From the NCBI GenBank assembly GCA_950295325.1, contig OX485807.1:45352440-45416439 (forward strand): a stretch of 64,000 bases of DNA, in the 5' to 3' direction. The translations under genes were made by a program, and so were the position numbers. Below are positions 26,406 through 37,659 of the stretch, in pieces; the stretch's first letter is position 1; every line of letters begins with the position of its first letter. The notes under the pieces are model-generated. The model ran no database searches, was not told where the DNA came from, and worked only from the letters and a program-made list of their open reading frames with translations. This DNA comes from Polytrichum commune (taxonomy: Eukaryota; Streptophyta; Polytrichopsida; Polytrichales; Polytrichaceae).

Positions 26406-27213
26406 ACATTAACAATCGCACACTGCTCCATACTGTTGTGGGTGCCACACTTCAAGAAGCCTAGCAGGGCTGCAATTTTATCATGATAGTTGCTATTGCG
26501 TTTGAGAGTGAACACTAAGTGACACACTGAATTGGTTCTAAGACCTACAGCTTTATACATCTAGAAAATAAACAGACGAACTCAATGAAAGAGGAGAGGT
26601 CAAGATCCTAATTTCTCCAAGTCCAATGGAACACATACAATAAATTCCTTCGGATTCTTCTTATTACTTTAAAAAAAGATTCCACAAATTCCTCTAAAAT
26701 GATCAGCAATTGGCCTAAAATCTTGAATTCCTCAATCCAGCTCAAATTACACTAAATATGATATTTACTATCAATCACTTTTTGAAGTTTTACAGTGCTA
26801 TAACTTTTTACTACTGATGTTATTTTGTACCAAGTTGAGTTGTTTATGTCCTATAATGTCCAAACAATCCATTTGACATTTGTTGGAAAAATATGAGATA
26901 TAGAGTAAATAAATATAGCATTGCGTAATTCCAAATAATAAGTAACACTAGATACAAGATAAACTCTACTGATTCCTCAAACTCATTTAGCCAATCTATA
27001 ACTACATTTGAAGAGTGTGGGTTACCATTTGGAGTTACGTTTTTTTCCGAGAGTATCCTCTTGCCCAAGTAATATAAGTACACTAACTATGTTATTTAGT
27101 GTCACTTACAATTCGGAGTTACACATCCCTATATCTTTGACTATTATTTTATTTTTCTACCAAGTAAAGATGTTGATGTTCTATAATGTCTAGACAACCA
27201 ATTGACCCTTGTT

Positions 27214-27564
27214 CTCGGGGGGGGGGGGGGGGGGGTAGTCATTGGTTGGAGTAGCAATATACGTGCGAACAAATGATAGGGTATTTTAAAAACATGGGGG
27301 CTAAAAATTATAAATGGACTTAAGAGTAATATAGGGTATCAAAAATGGCATTGGACATCTTTAAAGTACTATAGGGTATGGAATAATAGGTAATTTGGAA
27401 TTATAAATAATGCAAGCCATTTTTCTATTAACCCAAAGTAGAAATTTACATAATGATAGCATGTGGGAAAAAGAAGAGAATTGAAAGTAATACCCCCCTA
27501 TAAAATAGTGGTTGTTCGCACCTATATCCTTAATTTTTTAACACACTGCCCCCCCCCCCCCGAG
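27214..27564 (-). mobile_element. G-tipped MITE, copy 2 (351 bp, reversed)
   Basis: Same family as copy 1, opposite orientation, with perfect 8-bp target duplication CCCTTGTT (27206-27213 and 27565-27572). The left arm near 9285-9295 (complement TGACCTTTGTTGGTAAA) is the empty site. The poly-G and poly-C tips are longer here than in the other copies. Confidence 0.92.
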
Positions 27565-28064
27565 CCCTTGTTGGTAAAAAATGAGATGTACAGTAAACTA
27601 ACTAGCATTCCTTAATTCCAAATTGTAAGTGGCTATAAATATCATATTTGGTGTAGTTAGGATGCACACTAAAGAATATGATATAACTTAATTGATCAAA
27701 ACGTTAAGGATCTGTTCTTTTGCAAAATTCAAAGCTCTTACGATAGTACCTTTAAACACTATATTCGTTATTTGGAGACTTTTTGTTAATTTTGAGACTA
27801 TTTAAGGACGTGGCTTTCACATTTATAGGAATGAAAACACTAAAAATATGCTATGTTCCCAATTTTGGAAACAAATAAGAGACTCAAATGCATGGAACTA
27901 CACATTAACAATAAGAAAATGGGATATATGAAAACATTTGCATATGGAAAATCAATATCATATTTATTGAATAGGGGTTGAAGTACAAAATGCAAGTGGA
28001 ATATCCAATATTAGGCGAAAGTCCTAGAAACATAATTCCACAACTACATGTATGTTAATATAGC

Positions 28065-28427
28065 CTATACGTTCGGATCATGATTACGACTCACTACTTT
28101 TGCTTTTGCAATACTATTATTAGCATTTACGGCCGTTTCACGTTCCTTTGCTTTCATGGCCTCCATGGCTCTAAAGATCTCGGGTCCGCGGCTGTAACCT
28201 TGTTTATTTGTTGACCCCGAATATGCGCCATTTGCCCATATTTGCCGACCCCCTTCCGAATAAGTGGAATACGAATGCGTTTGGGAAACCGAACGTCTTG
28301 CACTCTTCCGTAGGGCCAAACAACGATCAGACTCGCAAGAAGCTGTCTTCAGTGTTCGCCTATCCAATGACGAAGTCGATGATGCCCGGCCCACATTCGT
28401 GTACATTGGGGTCTGAACAATGACCAT
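28065..28427 (-). CDS. Putative 3'-side exon, unknown function
   Basis: An open frame follows a convincing acceptor (ATTGTTCAG, exon start at about 28412) and ends in a stop at 28065. The predicted piece (TPMYTNVGRASSTSSL... to ...SRNHDPNV) is rich in Ser, Arg and Ala with a short charged helix (AMEAMKAKERE). It may join the open frame at 28527-28961: AAG|GTGCCC at about 28553 would keep phase 0, but that donor is weak. A decayed palindrome (28471-28486) sits between the two, as in the other introns of this element. I cannot connect either piece to the phosphatase-like exon, which ends in its own stop at 29054. Confidence 0.35.
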   Translation of the reverse strand: MVIVQTPMYTNVGRASSTSSLDRRTLKTASCESDRCLALRKSARRSVSQTHSYSTYSEGGRQIWANGAYSGSTNKQGYSRGPEIFRAMEAMKAKERETAVNANNSIAKAKVVSRNHDPNV

Positions 28428-28526
28428 AAATATATATAATGAAGTGGGTTAGTATAAGTGGTTACAAGTTACGGATGGAAGTCCGAAAAACCCAAGAAGT
28501 TGAAATGCACTAATACACGGAAATCA

Positions 28527-28961
28527 TCAAGGAAAAACTTGAGAATGCCAATAGTTGGGCACCTTCGCCTTTGGGGCGCTGGTTAGAGCTTTTGGGACAT
28601 CGACGGGTGTAGATACAAGCCCGAGAGGGACGTTCGCAAACGCCGGGACATCAATTTGGGGTTCATCCATGCAAAGGCGTCTGGTCGACCGTGGGTTACG
28701 GACGTGCTTCTCACTGCGGAGGGGAGATGGAGATGGACTTGGAGAGTAATTGAGTTTTGCAACCTTTGCAGGAGGGCTATCCACGACTCCGTCTTCAAAC
28801 CCGGAGTCTTTGGAGTAATCAACAGCAGAGGCAGCATCGACGGCCGAATATTGGAATAGTGAAGGCATTGCAACGTCGCTCATACCAAGGGAAAGGGAGC
28901 CGGTGTCTGCCTGAGATGCAGACATGCCATTGACGACACTTTTGGGTGCTTGGTGAGGCAA
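28527..28961 (-). CDS. Putative Ser/Pro-rich exon, unknown function
   Basis: The open frame starts right after a good polypyrimidine-AG acceptor (TTTTTGTGTCTTAG, exon start 28961), phase 0 if internal. It encodes a low-complexity, mostly disordered segment (KLNYSPSPSPSPLRSEKH, a basic RNPRSTRRL patch, Ala/Val/Pro-rich end). There is no domain I recognise and no convincing ATG. It could be the start of a second minus-strand gene or part of an alternative 3' end of the large gene at 29054-34555. Confidence 0.35.
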   Translation of the reverse strand: MPHQAPKSVVNGMSASQADTGSLSLGMSDVAMPSLFQYSAVDAASAVDYSKDSGFEDGVVDSPPAKVAKLNYSPSPSPSPLRSEKHVRNPRSTRRLCMDEPQIDVPAFANVPLGLVSTPVDVPKALTSAPKAKVPNYWHSQVFP

Positions 28962-29053
28962 CTAAGACACAAAAATACATTACAAAGATAAGGGGAGAAA
29001 TGTTAGATATTTACATGGAGAGTCCAAGTACAAACCCAAAATCATCAAAGTTT

Positions 29054-32000
29054 TCATATTAATTTATTGAGTCTAGCGTAGCCGTACAATCTCCTAAATT
29101 CCTCATCTTGTGGGCCTAGAGGCCTATTGCCAATTGGGTTGGAGAGCACAAAATCCGGGACACTTCCGGGGTGATAGGCAAGCCTCCTAATGTAGGGTCC
29201 TAGTTCACTCTCTAGAAAGTTGTCATTTCTATCGCTTTCCCAAGGATCCGGGAATATGCAATTGCCCGGGGGATTGAGAATACTCTTTGCCGGGCTGTCG
29301 TCAATGAGGAGTGTGTTATCCGGGGTGGGCCAACAACCGTGGGGAACCCCCTCCAACATAGGGACGCCCACCCAGAGGTTCTTCCTCAGGACCTTTAAGA
29401 ATTGAGGCCCACGACCCCCTCCGACCTTGGGTACAATATTGCCACTACGGTCATAGAGGTCATCGCAGTGTTCTTGACCGAGAAGCAAGCATGGCATTGC
29501 GAGTTCTCGGAAAAGGAAACCGACAATGGCCTTCGTGTTGTCCATGAGCATAGAGCTCCAGATGATGACATGGGCGAAGCCAAGGACCTCACGAAGGAAG
29601 CTCCTCAAACCGGGGCGGGCACGTACAACCTTCTTATTTATGAGAGTATCGAAATGTCCGCCGTAATCCATGTCTTGTGGACTACGGAAGGGCCCCTTGG
29701 ACGCACTATTCGAGATATGTTTGGATTGACAAAGCACCCCATTGAGGTCAAATATTATGAACGGTTTCATCATGGGCGCGCTTGGTTTTCCCGCGGGGTT
29801 GCGACATATCTCCGACGGACCCTGTGATGGAACATTCTATCTAGGTAAATGGTACTACTCAAGAAAACCAATTGACAAGCATGGATAAACTCAACACAAA
29901 TTATAAGGCCAAAAATAATCCGAACCATCCAGTTGAAAAATTGGTATTAATGTAATTGGTGATATACATTTGGTGAATAATATACATTGTCGCAAAAAAT
30001 ATCTGTTGAAGTTAATGGAATCTATGCTAACAAAATTGTATCCACCCGCCGGGCGAAGTCGAGGATTGAACTCGATAATATACACACGCCACGAAGGAGG
30101 CAGACAAGGAAGTTTTGGACGCGCGTCCGTAACGTGGGAGGCATGCTCAAAGGTTGATTACCTCTTCAAGGGCGAGGTCCGCGCCAGCAGTGCCTCCCTC
30201 ACCTGGCCCCGTCATGGGCACAGGATCCGGACGCGCGTCCGCAAAATTGTCCAGATCTTCGACCACCAACAAGGTGTCTCCAGCCGCTTGCGACCCTTGA
30301 GTATCCACGTAAGGCTGATCCTCATCTGTGGAGTCTTGGCTGCCCCGCATATGTACATCTTCATCGCCGATGGGGGCATTGCCTTCATTGACATCTGTCT
30401 CGGCGGCACCCGCCATGTCACGTGCCGGTATCTCCTCCACTCCTGTAGGATGAGAGGAGGGCTCCTCTGGAGTGGCGACAACAAGGGGAGAGGGCGGGAC
30501 AATCAACGCGGGGGCTGGATAAGCATGCTCGGGTATATACACCGCATGGCTACTAGACGGAGGCCGCATGAGAGTGGGGGGCATAGACATGACGGCATCG
30601 GGAGCTGTATAGACTACAGGGGGTCTTGCCTGCAAGCTCTGCATCAGGCTCATAAATTGTTGACTTTGGGCCAAGAACTGTTGATTTTGGGCCATGAGAT
30701 CGGCGTGCCTTCGAGCAGACTCCAACCTAGCTTGCTCCATCTCAGCTTGGATGGCGGCCATCTTTTTGGCGTGCTCCTCGTTAGCTTCTCGAAGCCGTTG
30801 GTCAAGCTCTTCCTTCATTCGCCTCTCCATCTTCTCGTCCAATTCGGACACTGACATCGGCTCTTTCTTCACCTTGCCAGGTTCCGTAGGCAAGGCAGAG
30901 ATGGCATTGTGAATCCTAATCTCATCCTCGTCTTCATCGGAGAGCTCCAAGACCGCGCCTTCAGGGTATTCGTTGTATGGCGTCTTGTTCCTCTTTCGTC
31001 GACTCTCACGATATAGAGAGATATCAGGCCTCAATATCAACTCCAGCACATCCCTCCCCTCCATAGGGGGTAGATCTGAATGTTGAGATCCCCCTCCAGA
31101 TGAAGCGGTGCATCCGCCTTCTGCCGCAAGGTCCACATCCTTCTCGGCCATAACTCCTGGAGCACGAGATGGACCCGCAGTTGAGGGAAATCCAACTCGA
31201 GAGGTGGGAGTCCCAAAAGGTGAGAGAACAGGGGTATGAGGGACCCTTATCGGAGTGAAGTTCACGCGTGCCTCCTGCGCATCCGTGTCGTCTGTTCCCA
31301 GCAGGAAAGCACTTGGATTAATTGGGTCGCGAACAAGGCCGTGTAAAGGCTCCTGTGTGGAGGGTTGCGCTCTTGGGGAACTGGGATCTTGGTCCTCTTC
31401 AGGGTCTGTCTCCATTCCGGGCATTGCCTCTTCTCTAGAAGAAAGAGGCACAACAGGATGGGGTGTAAGGACGTCCATGATGTCCTGGATATCCATTTTG
31501 GAGGCCATTACCCTGTGAGTATGGGCGTCATCGTAGTCGGAATCCTGCACAAAAGAATTCACCTGCAAGCCAAGCATCTGGACCATAACAAGAAAATTAG
31601 ATAAGAACAATAGTGGTGATTGCATATAAATGAGGCTAGATGTCAACACGTTATACGGACGCGCGTCCGTAAAACCACCACTCAAAAGTTGGACAATTTT
31701 ACGGACGCACGGTCGTAAAATTCACATGCACCTGATACTGGGTTTTTACGGACGCGCGTCCGTAAAATAACTATGCAAAAGATAGGTGGGTTGAAAGACA
31801 AACAAATACTCACCAGTGCTGCATACATAAACTTCGTGCCTCCGAAGACGTTGTAAACTGTCTCACTCATGACAGTTAAAGCCTTCAAGACCCCTATATA
31901 AAAGTCCATCCGGAGCTCGAACGCCGGATAGATTGCATGCATTGTCTCCTCAACAAGCTCCTTGGGATGTGGTGGCGGCAACGAATAGACTTTCCTGAAC

Positions 32001-34555
32001 ACCTCGTGTGGTTTAATGGGCAATCGCCCAGTTGGGGAAGACTTGCGTGTTAAGAAATAAAGCTGCACAGCTCCCACTTGCTTCACCCCCCTTGCCTCTT
32101 GAATGAAAGTGATCCCTTCTGTCTTCGCTGGGATGTAGGTGCTGTGGTACATATCGTATTCGAGGTCCATCGTTGATGTGTACAGATGGACAATGGATGT
32201 GGACCTCTCTTGCTCTACAATCCATAACCACACATGAGGCTCGAAGAGGGCAGGCGAGCGATAGCTCTTGAAGGCTTTTAAGAAGGGCTCGTAGAAGGGT
32301 GCTCCCGCAACGTCTTGCTTCCATGCTCCGGGAATTGCACGAAAATCAAAAATGGCGAAAGGGCAACCCCTGGGGTCATCTCTCACAGAGGCTCTTGAAG
32401 CATAGGTGTCCCATGCGCCGAACTTCATGCCCTTTGCGACCGTGCAGAATCTTGCAAACCCTCCAAATTTCGCGTTCTTTTTCCTATCGAGAAAGTGAAC
32501 ATACAACCCTGCCTCCCTCTCGTCGATGGATCCCTTCTTTTCGTTCCTTCTGGATCGTTGGGCAAGGAAGGATGATGCCCCTCTTATCAAAGCTCGCATT
32601 GAGACGCCATTGATGTGGTATTCACCCTTCAGCTTCCTCCAATTCTCCCACACGATCTCACCATCACTATTAATGAGGTTGTGGGTGGGTAGCAATTTGC
32701 TAATCTCCCTTACAGCCATGGTCTTCTTCTTTCTGTAATCGCACCATTCCTTAATGTGGTACGTGGATGGCTTCATGTGCTTCGGCCGCTTCAGAAAGAT
32801 TTTGGGATAGGGCAGAGTTCTTCTAGGAGTTTCTAGAAGAATGTGTTCTGCTGCCCTGTACAGCTCCGAGTCCATCAATCCTTGGAGGGGACGAAAGAAC
32901 TCTCGCAGGATTGGTGGTACCTTAACTTTTGAGTCGCTCTTGTAGGTGTTCTCCGTATCTGGATTGACAAGGTCGCCGTTGTTGTGGGCATCGAAAAGTC
33001 GCAACCATATTGACCACGTCTCTTCTGTTGCAGTGATGAGCTTGAGTTCGCCTTTTAATTCATGCACTGTTTTCATGCCGCTTGTCTTCATGTCTATACT
33101 CAAGAACTTTGTCAATATGGCATTGCTGAATGTCTGCAAGAGGCGCGAATTGCAAGAACTGAGAACATTGAATTCAGTACAAATTAAATTCAAATATTTG
33201 AAGCAGTGGGAGGAGAAGGGCCACATTTACGGACGCACGTCCGTAAATCTATTTGAGTAACATACCTGCCATTTTGGGTTCTTCACGACAGCATTATCTC
33301 TTTCTTTTGGGGGACATTCGTGCTCCACCCACAAGGTCCTCCCAGCCACGATGTTGGCTGCCCATGAAGCCTCGAACTGCCTCACTTTATTCCCCTGGTT
33401 CATGAAGGCAGATATTGCTATGAGTTGGTTCGAGTCCTTGGAATGCACGACGAATGCCTTCCAATATCGGATTGTCTCCTTTAATGGGCTTTTCCACTCG
33501 TCGTCTTCAAGGAGAGCTTTTGCAGCCATTACACTATGTTGGCCGTCGACAATGTAGAACTCTCCATTCTTGAGAATCGGCCAATTTTTTTCGTTGACTT
33601 CAACGATAGGATCCTTTGGTGTCACACAAATGGTTTGCCTGTCAAACTTGGGGTTGTTCATGATGTTGTTCATTTGCCACCATACACCGCTTTCTTCTTT
33701 TGCTCTGGTATTCATACTTTCGGTGCCCTTGTGGCATTTGTAGACGTCTACTTCGAAAGTAAAATACCTGCCAAGGGGCCAGCATCCCTTCGTCTTCTCA
33801 TCGAACTCTTGGAATATTTTTGTTGAGAGTTCGGCGTCAGGGCGTTGACCCTTTTTGAGGAGTGGAGCGACAGTCAGTGTAGAGCTGACATCCGGACCCT
33901 CTGTTAGTCCAGAGTCCATCTGCGAGTGAGAGCGTTTACTCGCCTGTCTGCTCCCTCTTGATGCACCACTCTGCGAGGGCCTTGAGGATTCCGGCACTGG
34001 TTTAGGCACACGCTTAGGTCGTTCAGGAACGACTTGTTTTTTCTTATCTTTCCCCTTTCTGGCCTCTAGCAAGGCTCCATTTACTCTTGTTACATTGTTC
34101 AAGAGTCGTCCAAGCCGCTTACCCGTCCAAGGTGCATTGCATGCATAGTCTTGGAACTCCGTCTGGAGATTGAAGCAAGCCGCATCTGTACTAGCATTCT
34201 CACACTCATTTTTGTTGAAGGGGTGGTAGGATTCGTGCAAAATGAAAGTGACCCGATCTTCTTTCTTCTCAAGGTCTATTACTACATAATCCCCTTGTGC
34301 CACTGCACACTCTACTGTCCACGATTTAAGCTTTATCCACTTCTCAGCTTCATCTATGTCCGTCTTCATTTGATATGCAAATCTAAGCACAAATATTTCT
34401 TTCTCGTCCTTTTCTACCAATACTGTCCAATTATCCACAATTTCATCTTGTGACTTGTAATGGTCGTTGGGACTTATGTCTTTGATGGCTTCTGGTAGCG
34501 GAGGAATGAGAGCTTCTGCGAACATCTCAATTGCATGTCTCTTTTTAGATGCCAT
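29054..34555 (-). CDS. ParB-like / methyltransferase-like / coiled-coil / FCP1-like fusion, about 1597 aa
   Basis: Coding exons (complement): 33266-34555, 31814-33133, 30162-31577, 29054-29821. Donors are GTATGT, GTGAGT and GTAATC; acceptors are CTCTTGCAG, GGTCCAG and CATCACAG. Every junction is phase 0 and every length is a multiple of three. Residues 1-430 include a ParB/DGQHR-like motif (FYIVDGQHSVMAAKAL, about 333-348; the usual Arg after the His is Ser). Around 856-894 is VYNVFGGTKFMYAAL joined across an intron to MLGLQVNSF..., resembling motif I of beta-class DNA methyltransferases; the region about 690-700 (AIFDFRAIPGAW) sits where DPPY is expected but lacks it. A basic RESRRKRNK patch (about 1060) and coiled coil (about 1115-1185) follow. 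The last exon has an FCP1/NIF-type HAD fold: FDLNGVL (about 1367), IIWSS, and LLIDDS (about 1516). The ATG at 34555 follows an AG, so the leader is spliced. The last junction is the least certain; otherwise exon 3 stops at 30147. Confidence 0.65.
30115..30132. repeat. Palindrome copy in the exon 3-4 intron
   Basis: TTGGACGCGCGTCCGTAA, between the coiled-coil exon and the phosphatase-like exon of the minus-strand gene (intron 29822-30161). Confidence 0.75.
30229..30240. repeat. Palindrome copy inside coding sequence
   Basis: GGACGCGCGTCC lies within the third coding exon of the minus-strand gene and is read in frame as part of NFADARPDPV. It is the only well-preserved copy that I place in coding sequence. 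Confidence 0.7.
31651..31770. repeat. Three palindrome copies in the exon 2-3 intron
   Basis: Copies of the ACGGACGCGCGTCCGT core have their GGACG at 31657, 31703 (variant GGACGCACGGTC) and 31750, spacing 46-47 bp. All lie in the 236-bp intron (31578-31813) that splits the methyltransferase-like motif of the minus-strand gene. Confidence 0.8.
33225..33250. repeat. Palindrome copy in the exon 1-2 intron
   Basis: ATTTACGGACGCACGTCCGT followed by AAAT, in the 132-bp intron (33134-33265) between the ParB-like exon and the next exon. One central mismatch. Confidence 0.8.
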
Positions 34556-34607
34556 CTGCAAATGATAAGATAGATAAGTTAGAATTCTTGGCAAAAGATA
34601 TAGATCA

Positions 34608-35347
34608 TACTTTACGAACGCGCGTTCGTAAAGTTTTCCAAATTGTCTCAATTATATTTTTGGATCCAAATGAAAAGATACATTTCTTCCAAATACGCAT
34701 AACGCATATATTATATACTCAAATATCTCTATAAGTTACGGACGCGCGTCCGTAAACTTCGCAAAGATAGTATGGTGGTAAATATCAATGTATTCAAGTT
34801 ACGGTTAATATTTTTTTGAGAGTCTTGTTTCACACCTACATTTTTGAGAGTCTTGTTTCTCACCTACATATATTTTTGAGAGTCTTGTTTCTCACCTACA
34901 CAAAGATCCACAAAGTTTACGGACGTGCGTCCGTAAACTTTGAGTATTATAAAGGCTATTTTAATATGCCTAATATTACAATATTTGGCTTCGTTTGCGT
35001 AATATATTGTTTGAGAGGCTTGTCTCTCACCTACCCAAAGATCCACAAAGTTTACGGACGCGCGTCCGTAAACTTTGAGTATTATAAAGGTTATTTTAAT
35101 ATGCCTAATATTACAATATTTGGCTTCGTTTGCGTAATATGCGGTTTGAGAGTCTTGTTTCTCACCTACACAAAGATCCACAAAGTTTACGGACGCGCGT
35201 CCGTAAACTTTGAGTATTATAAAGGCTATTTTAATATGCCTAATATTACAATATTTGGCTTCGTTTGCGTAATATGTTGTTTGAGAGGCTTGTCTCTCAC
35301 CTACACAAAGATCCACAAAGTTTACGGACGCGCGTCCGTAAACTTTG
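34608..35347. repeat. Left palindrome array (135-bp period) in the leader intron
   Basis: Six copies of the palindrome. The last four have GGACG at 34921, 35056, 35191 and 35326, an exact 135-bp period including the linker (GAGTATTATAAAGG, TGGCTTCGTTTGCGTAAT, CTCACCTACACAAAG). In three of these the dyad is a perfect 32 bp, with CAAAG/CTTTG arms beyond the core. Two more copies, at 34616 (GAACGCGCGTTC, still a perfect palindrome) and 34740, lie outside the periodic part. The array lies in the predicted leader intron (34556-35706) upstream of the minus-strand gene. The long open frames across it on both strands result from the symmetric repeat unit and are not genes. Confidence 0.92.
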
Positions 35348-35706
35348 AGGATTATAAAGGCTATTGTAATGTTTGCGTATTCCAATGTTTTCATTAATGC
35401 TCCGTGTTTTTCGGGACTTTACCTTGTCGTCCAATATGGTTTTGCCCTCCAAATAAGAATGCAATTTTACTTCACTGCAATAGCAAACACTGCACTGCAG
35501 ATTGACAACATAAGGCACTTTCAGAACACTGACATGTCCATAACTAAATGATTCTTAGAATGTAGCCATAGACAAAGTACTAAACAAATTCAGAATTCCT
35601 TGAAACTGGAATCTCACATTCTGTCATGCTAACCTTAAGCCCTAAACCACAACAACCCAAAATTGCAATCATACAAAATGCAATTGCAATGTTCTAAAAA
35701 ACTTAC

Positions 35707-36151
35707 CTTTCTAGAGTGTTTGCTCCTAAACCACAACTAGCTGCTCCTGCTGCAGCTAATACCAACTGCAAATGAACAATAAAATTGAGGTCAGAAACCT
35801 CTAGTAATTCAATGTGCACATGCATGATTCAACATTGAGAACTACTCAAAAAAGTTGCTCATAAATCAGATTCATGCAACACAAGTGAAAGGAAACTATT
35901 GATTTGTATGCAAAAAATATAATGAACTACATGGTGAAGCTACAACTGAAACCCTAATGAGCAACATCTGAAACACTAATTACCCTTGCAACAACTGAGA
36001 TCAACAACTGAAAACAACCTAATGAGCAGTAGCAAGCAACAATGAGCATCCTAATGATCTAATGAGCAGCAAGCAAGCAAGCAGCAAGCAAAACTTACTA
36101 ATGAGCTAATGAGCTAATAAGCAAATGAGCAGCAAACAAGGAGAACTTACT
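35707..36151 (-). other. Predicted 5'-untranslated exon(s) of the minus-strand gene
   Basis: On the minus strand a 59-bp exon (35707-35765) is bounded by TTTGCAG and GTAAGT and contains no ATG. Upstream, a donor AGA|GTAAGT ends a further exon at 36151 whose 3' part includes a short palindrome CTGACGCGCGTCAG (36158-36172, just 5' of the donor). An ATG in that upstream exon (about 36200) opens only about ten codons, so it would be a short upstream ORF. Inferred from splice signals alone. Confidence 0.45.
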
Positions 36152-36179
36152 CTAGCTCTGACGCGCGTCAGCAATTGAC

Positions 36180-36660
36180 CAATAAGAATGAGTTTTGCAT
36201 TGTGAGGAAAGAGAAGCAAGACCAGCAAGGGAAGCAAGAGAAGAGAGAGAAGAAAGTGAAGATAAGGGTAAGAAGCAAGAGAAACAAGAGAAGAAAGTGA
36301 AGAGAAGCAAAAGAAGCAAAAGAAGATGAGCAGATGAGCAAGAGAAGATGAGAAGTTGAGCAAGAGAAGATGAGCAAGAGAAGAAGAGTAGATGAGCAAG
36401 AGAAGATGAGCAAGAGCAGATGAGCAAGAGAAGATGAGCAAATGAGCAAGAGAAGCAAGAGCAGATGAGCAAGAGAAACAAGAGAAACAAGAGAAACAAG
36501 ATAAACAAGAGTTGCAAGAGAAGGAAGCAAAAGCACGAAGAGGAGGGCAAAAGGGAGCTGGTGTACTTTGAAACCCTATAACCCTAAAGCAAGAGAAGCA
36601 AGAGCAACAGTAGAAGGAACGGAAGGAAGAGATGATAGAGAAGGAAGGAAAAGCACGAAG
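36180..36660. repeat. Purine-rich GAGCAAGAGAAGA tandem repeat
   Basis: The plus strand is nearly all purine with irregular units of AGATGAGCAAGAGA and AGAAACAAG. It lies at the likely transcription start or first exon of the minus-strand gene, so the leader would be CTCTTGCTC-rich. The three overlapping minus-strand frames (Leu/Ser/Phe-rich, all about 110-130 aa) are translations of this simple sequence and are not genes. A second, shorter GAAGGAA-type block ends near 36660. Confidence 0.6.
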
Positions 36661-37332
36661 AGCGAGGGCGAAAGGGTGCTGGAGTACTTGGAACCCTAAA
36701 ACAATGGCATGCCTCCACGTGTCCCTACCCCAAACGTCGCGCCCAATCGCCGGCCTATACCCTTACGTGGCATCACCCTACTGGTCTATATTTGGTATTG
36801 AAATAGGGGTTTAATTTATACTTAGTTTGGTGATTTTATTATCATATTATGTCATAATAACATCTTATGTTTATGCTAAGGCAAGTTAAAAGTCACACTA
36901 AATGTCACTCTAAATATAAAATGAGCCATCTCGTTGCCTCTTCTCTTCACTTTTGATAATGAGTGAAATATTCATACGAGCTCTAGAAAGTATTCATTAT
37001 TTTAGGAAATTATATTAGGGTGTGAGGTTGAGTAAATTATTATGTCATTGTCAACAATTAAATGACATCAATAATAATAATAATATCATTTTGGAACTCC
37101 AAACAATGAGAGAAACTAACTACAATTTCTAGTGTGGCCTCTATGGAGAGTGGGGGAGCACCTTTCATTAAAACCTAGAATCACGTGCGTTCACTGCATA
37201 CTCTAAAAACCCCCTAATATATACAAGTGATTTTTTGTGAAATGAAGTAATACACATACAATTGCAACAATAAATATACAAGAAACAATATGTATACACA
37301 AAAAAACATCCATTCATATATATTAGTCATTA

Positions 37333-37648
37333 CTCGGGGGGGCAGTGTGTTAAAAAAATAAGGATATAGGGGGGTATTACTTTCAATTCTCTTATTTTTT
37401 TTCACATGCTATCATTATATAAATTTCTACTTTGGGTTAATAGAAAAATGGCTTGCATTACTTATAATTCCAAATTACCAATTATTCCATACCCTATACT
37501 ACTTTAAAGATGTCCAGTGCCATTTTTGATACCCTATATTACTCTTAAGTCCATTTATAATTTTTTGCCCCCATGTTTTTAAAATACCCTATCACTTGTT
37601 TGCACGTATATTGCTACTCCAACCAATGACTGCCCCCCCCCCCCCGAG
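37333..37648 (+). mobile_element. G-tipped MITE, copy 3 (316 bp), inside the giant element
   Basis: Same family as 26084-26405, with a perfect 8-bp duplication AGTCATTA (37325-37332 and 37649-37656). It shows that the MITE family was active after the giant element was in existence. Confidence 0.92.
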
Positions 37649-37659
37649 AGTCATTAACA

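Noticed and set aside
29970-30854. 294-aa plus-strand open frame
   Set aside because: It is the antisense of the coiled-coil exon, whose own strand has splice signals, domain-like composition and phase agreement.
34816-35397. Long open frames on both strands (about 176-193 aa) with repeated VYGRASVNF
   Set aside because: They are translations of the 135-bp palindromic repeat. The symmetry makes both strands open in the same way, and the region lies in a predicted intron.
36106-36550. Three overlapping Leu/Ser/Phe-rich frames that look like membrane proteins
   Set aside because: They arise from the purine-rich simple repeat read in three frames on the complement.
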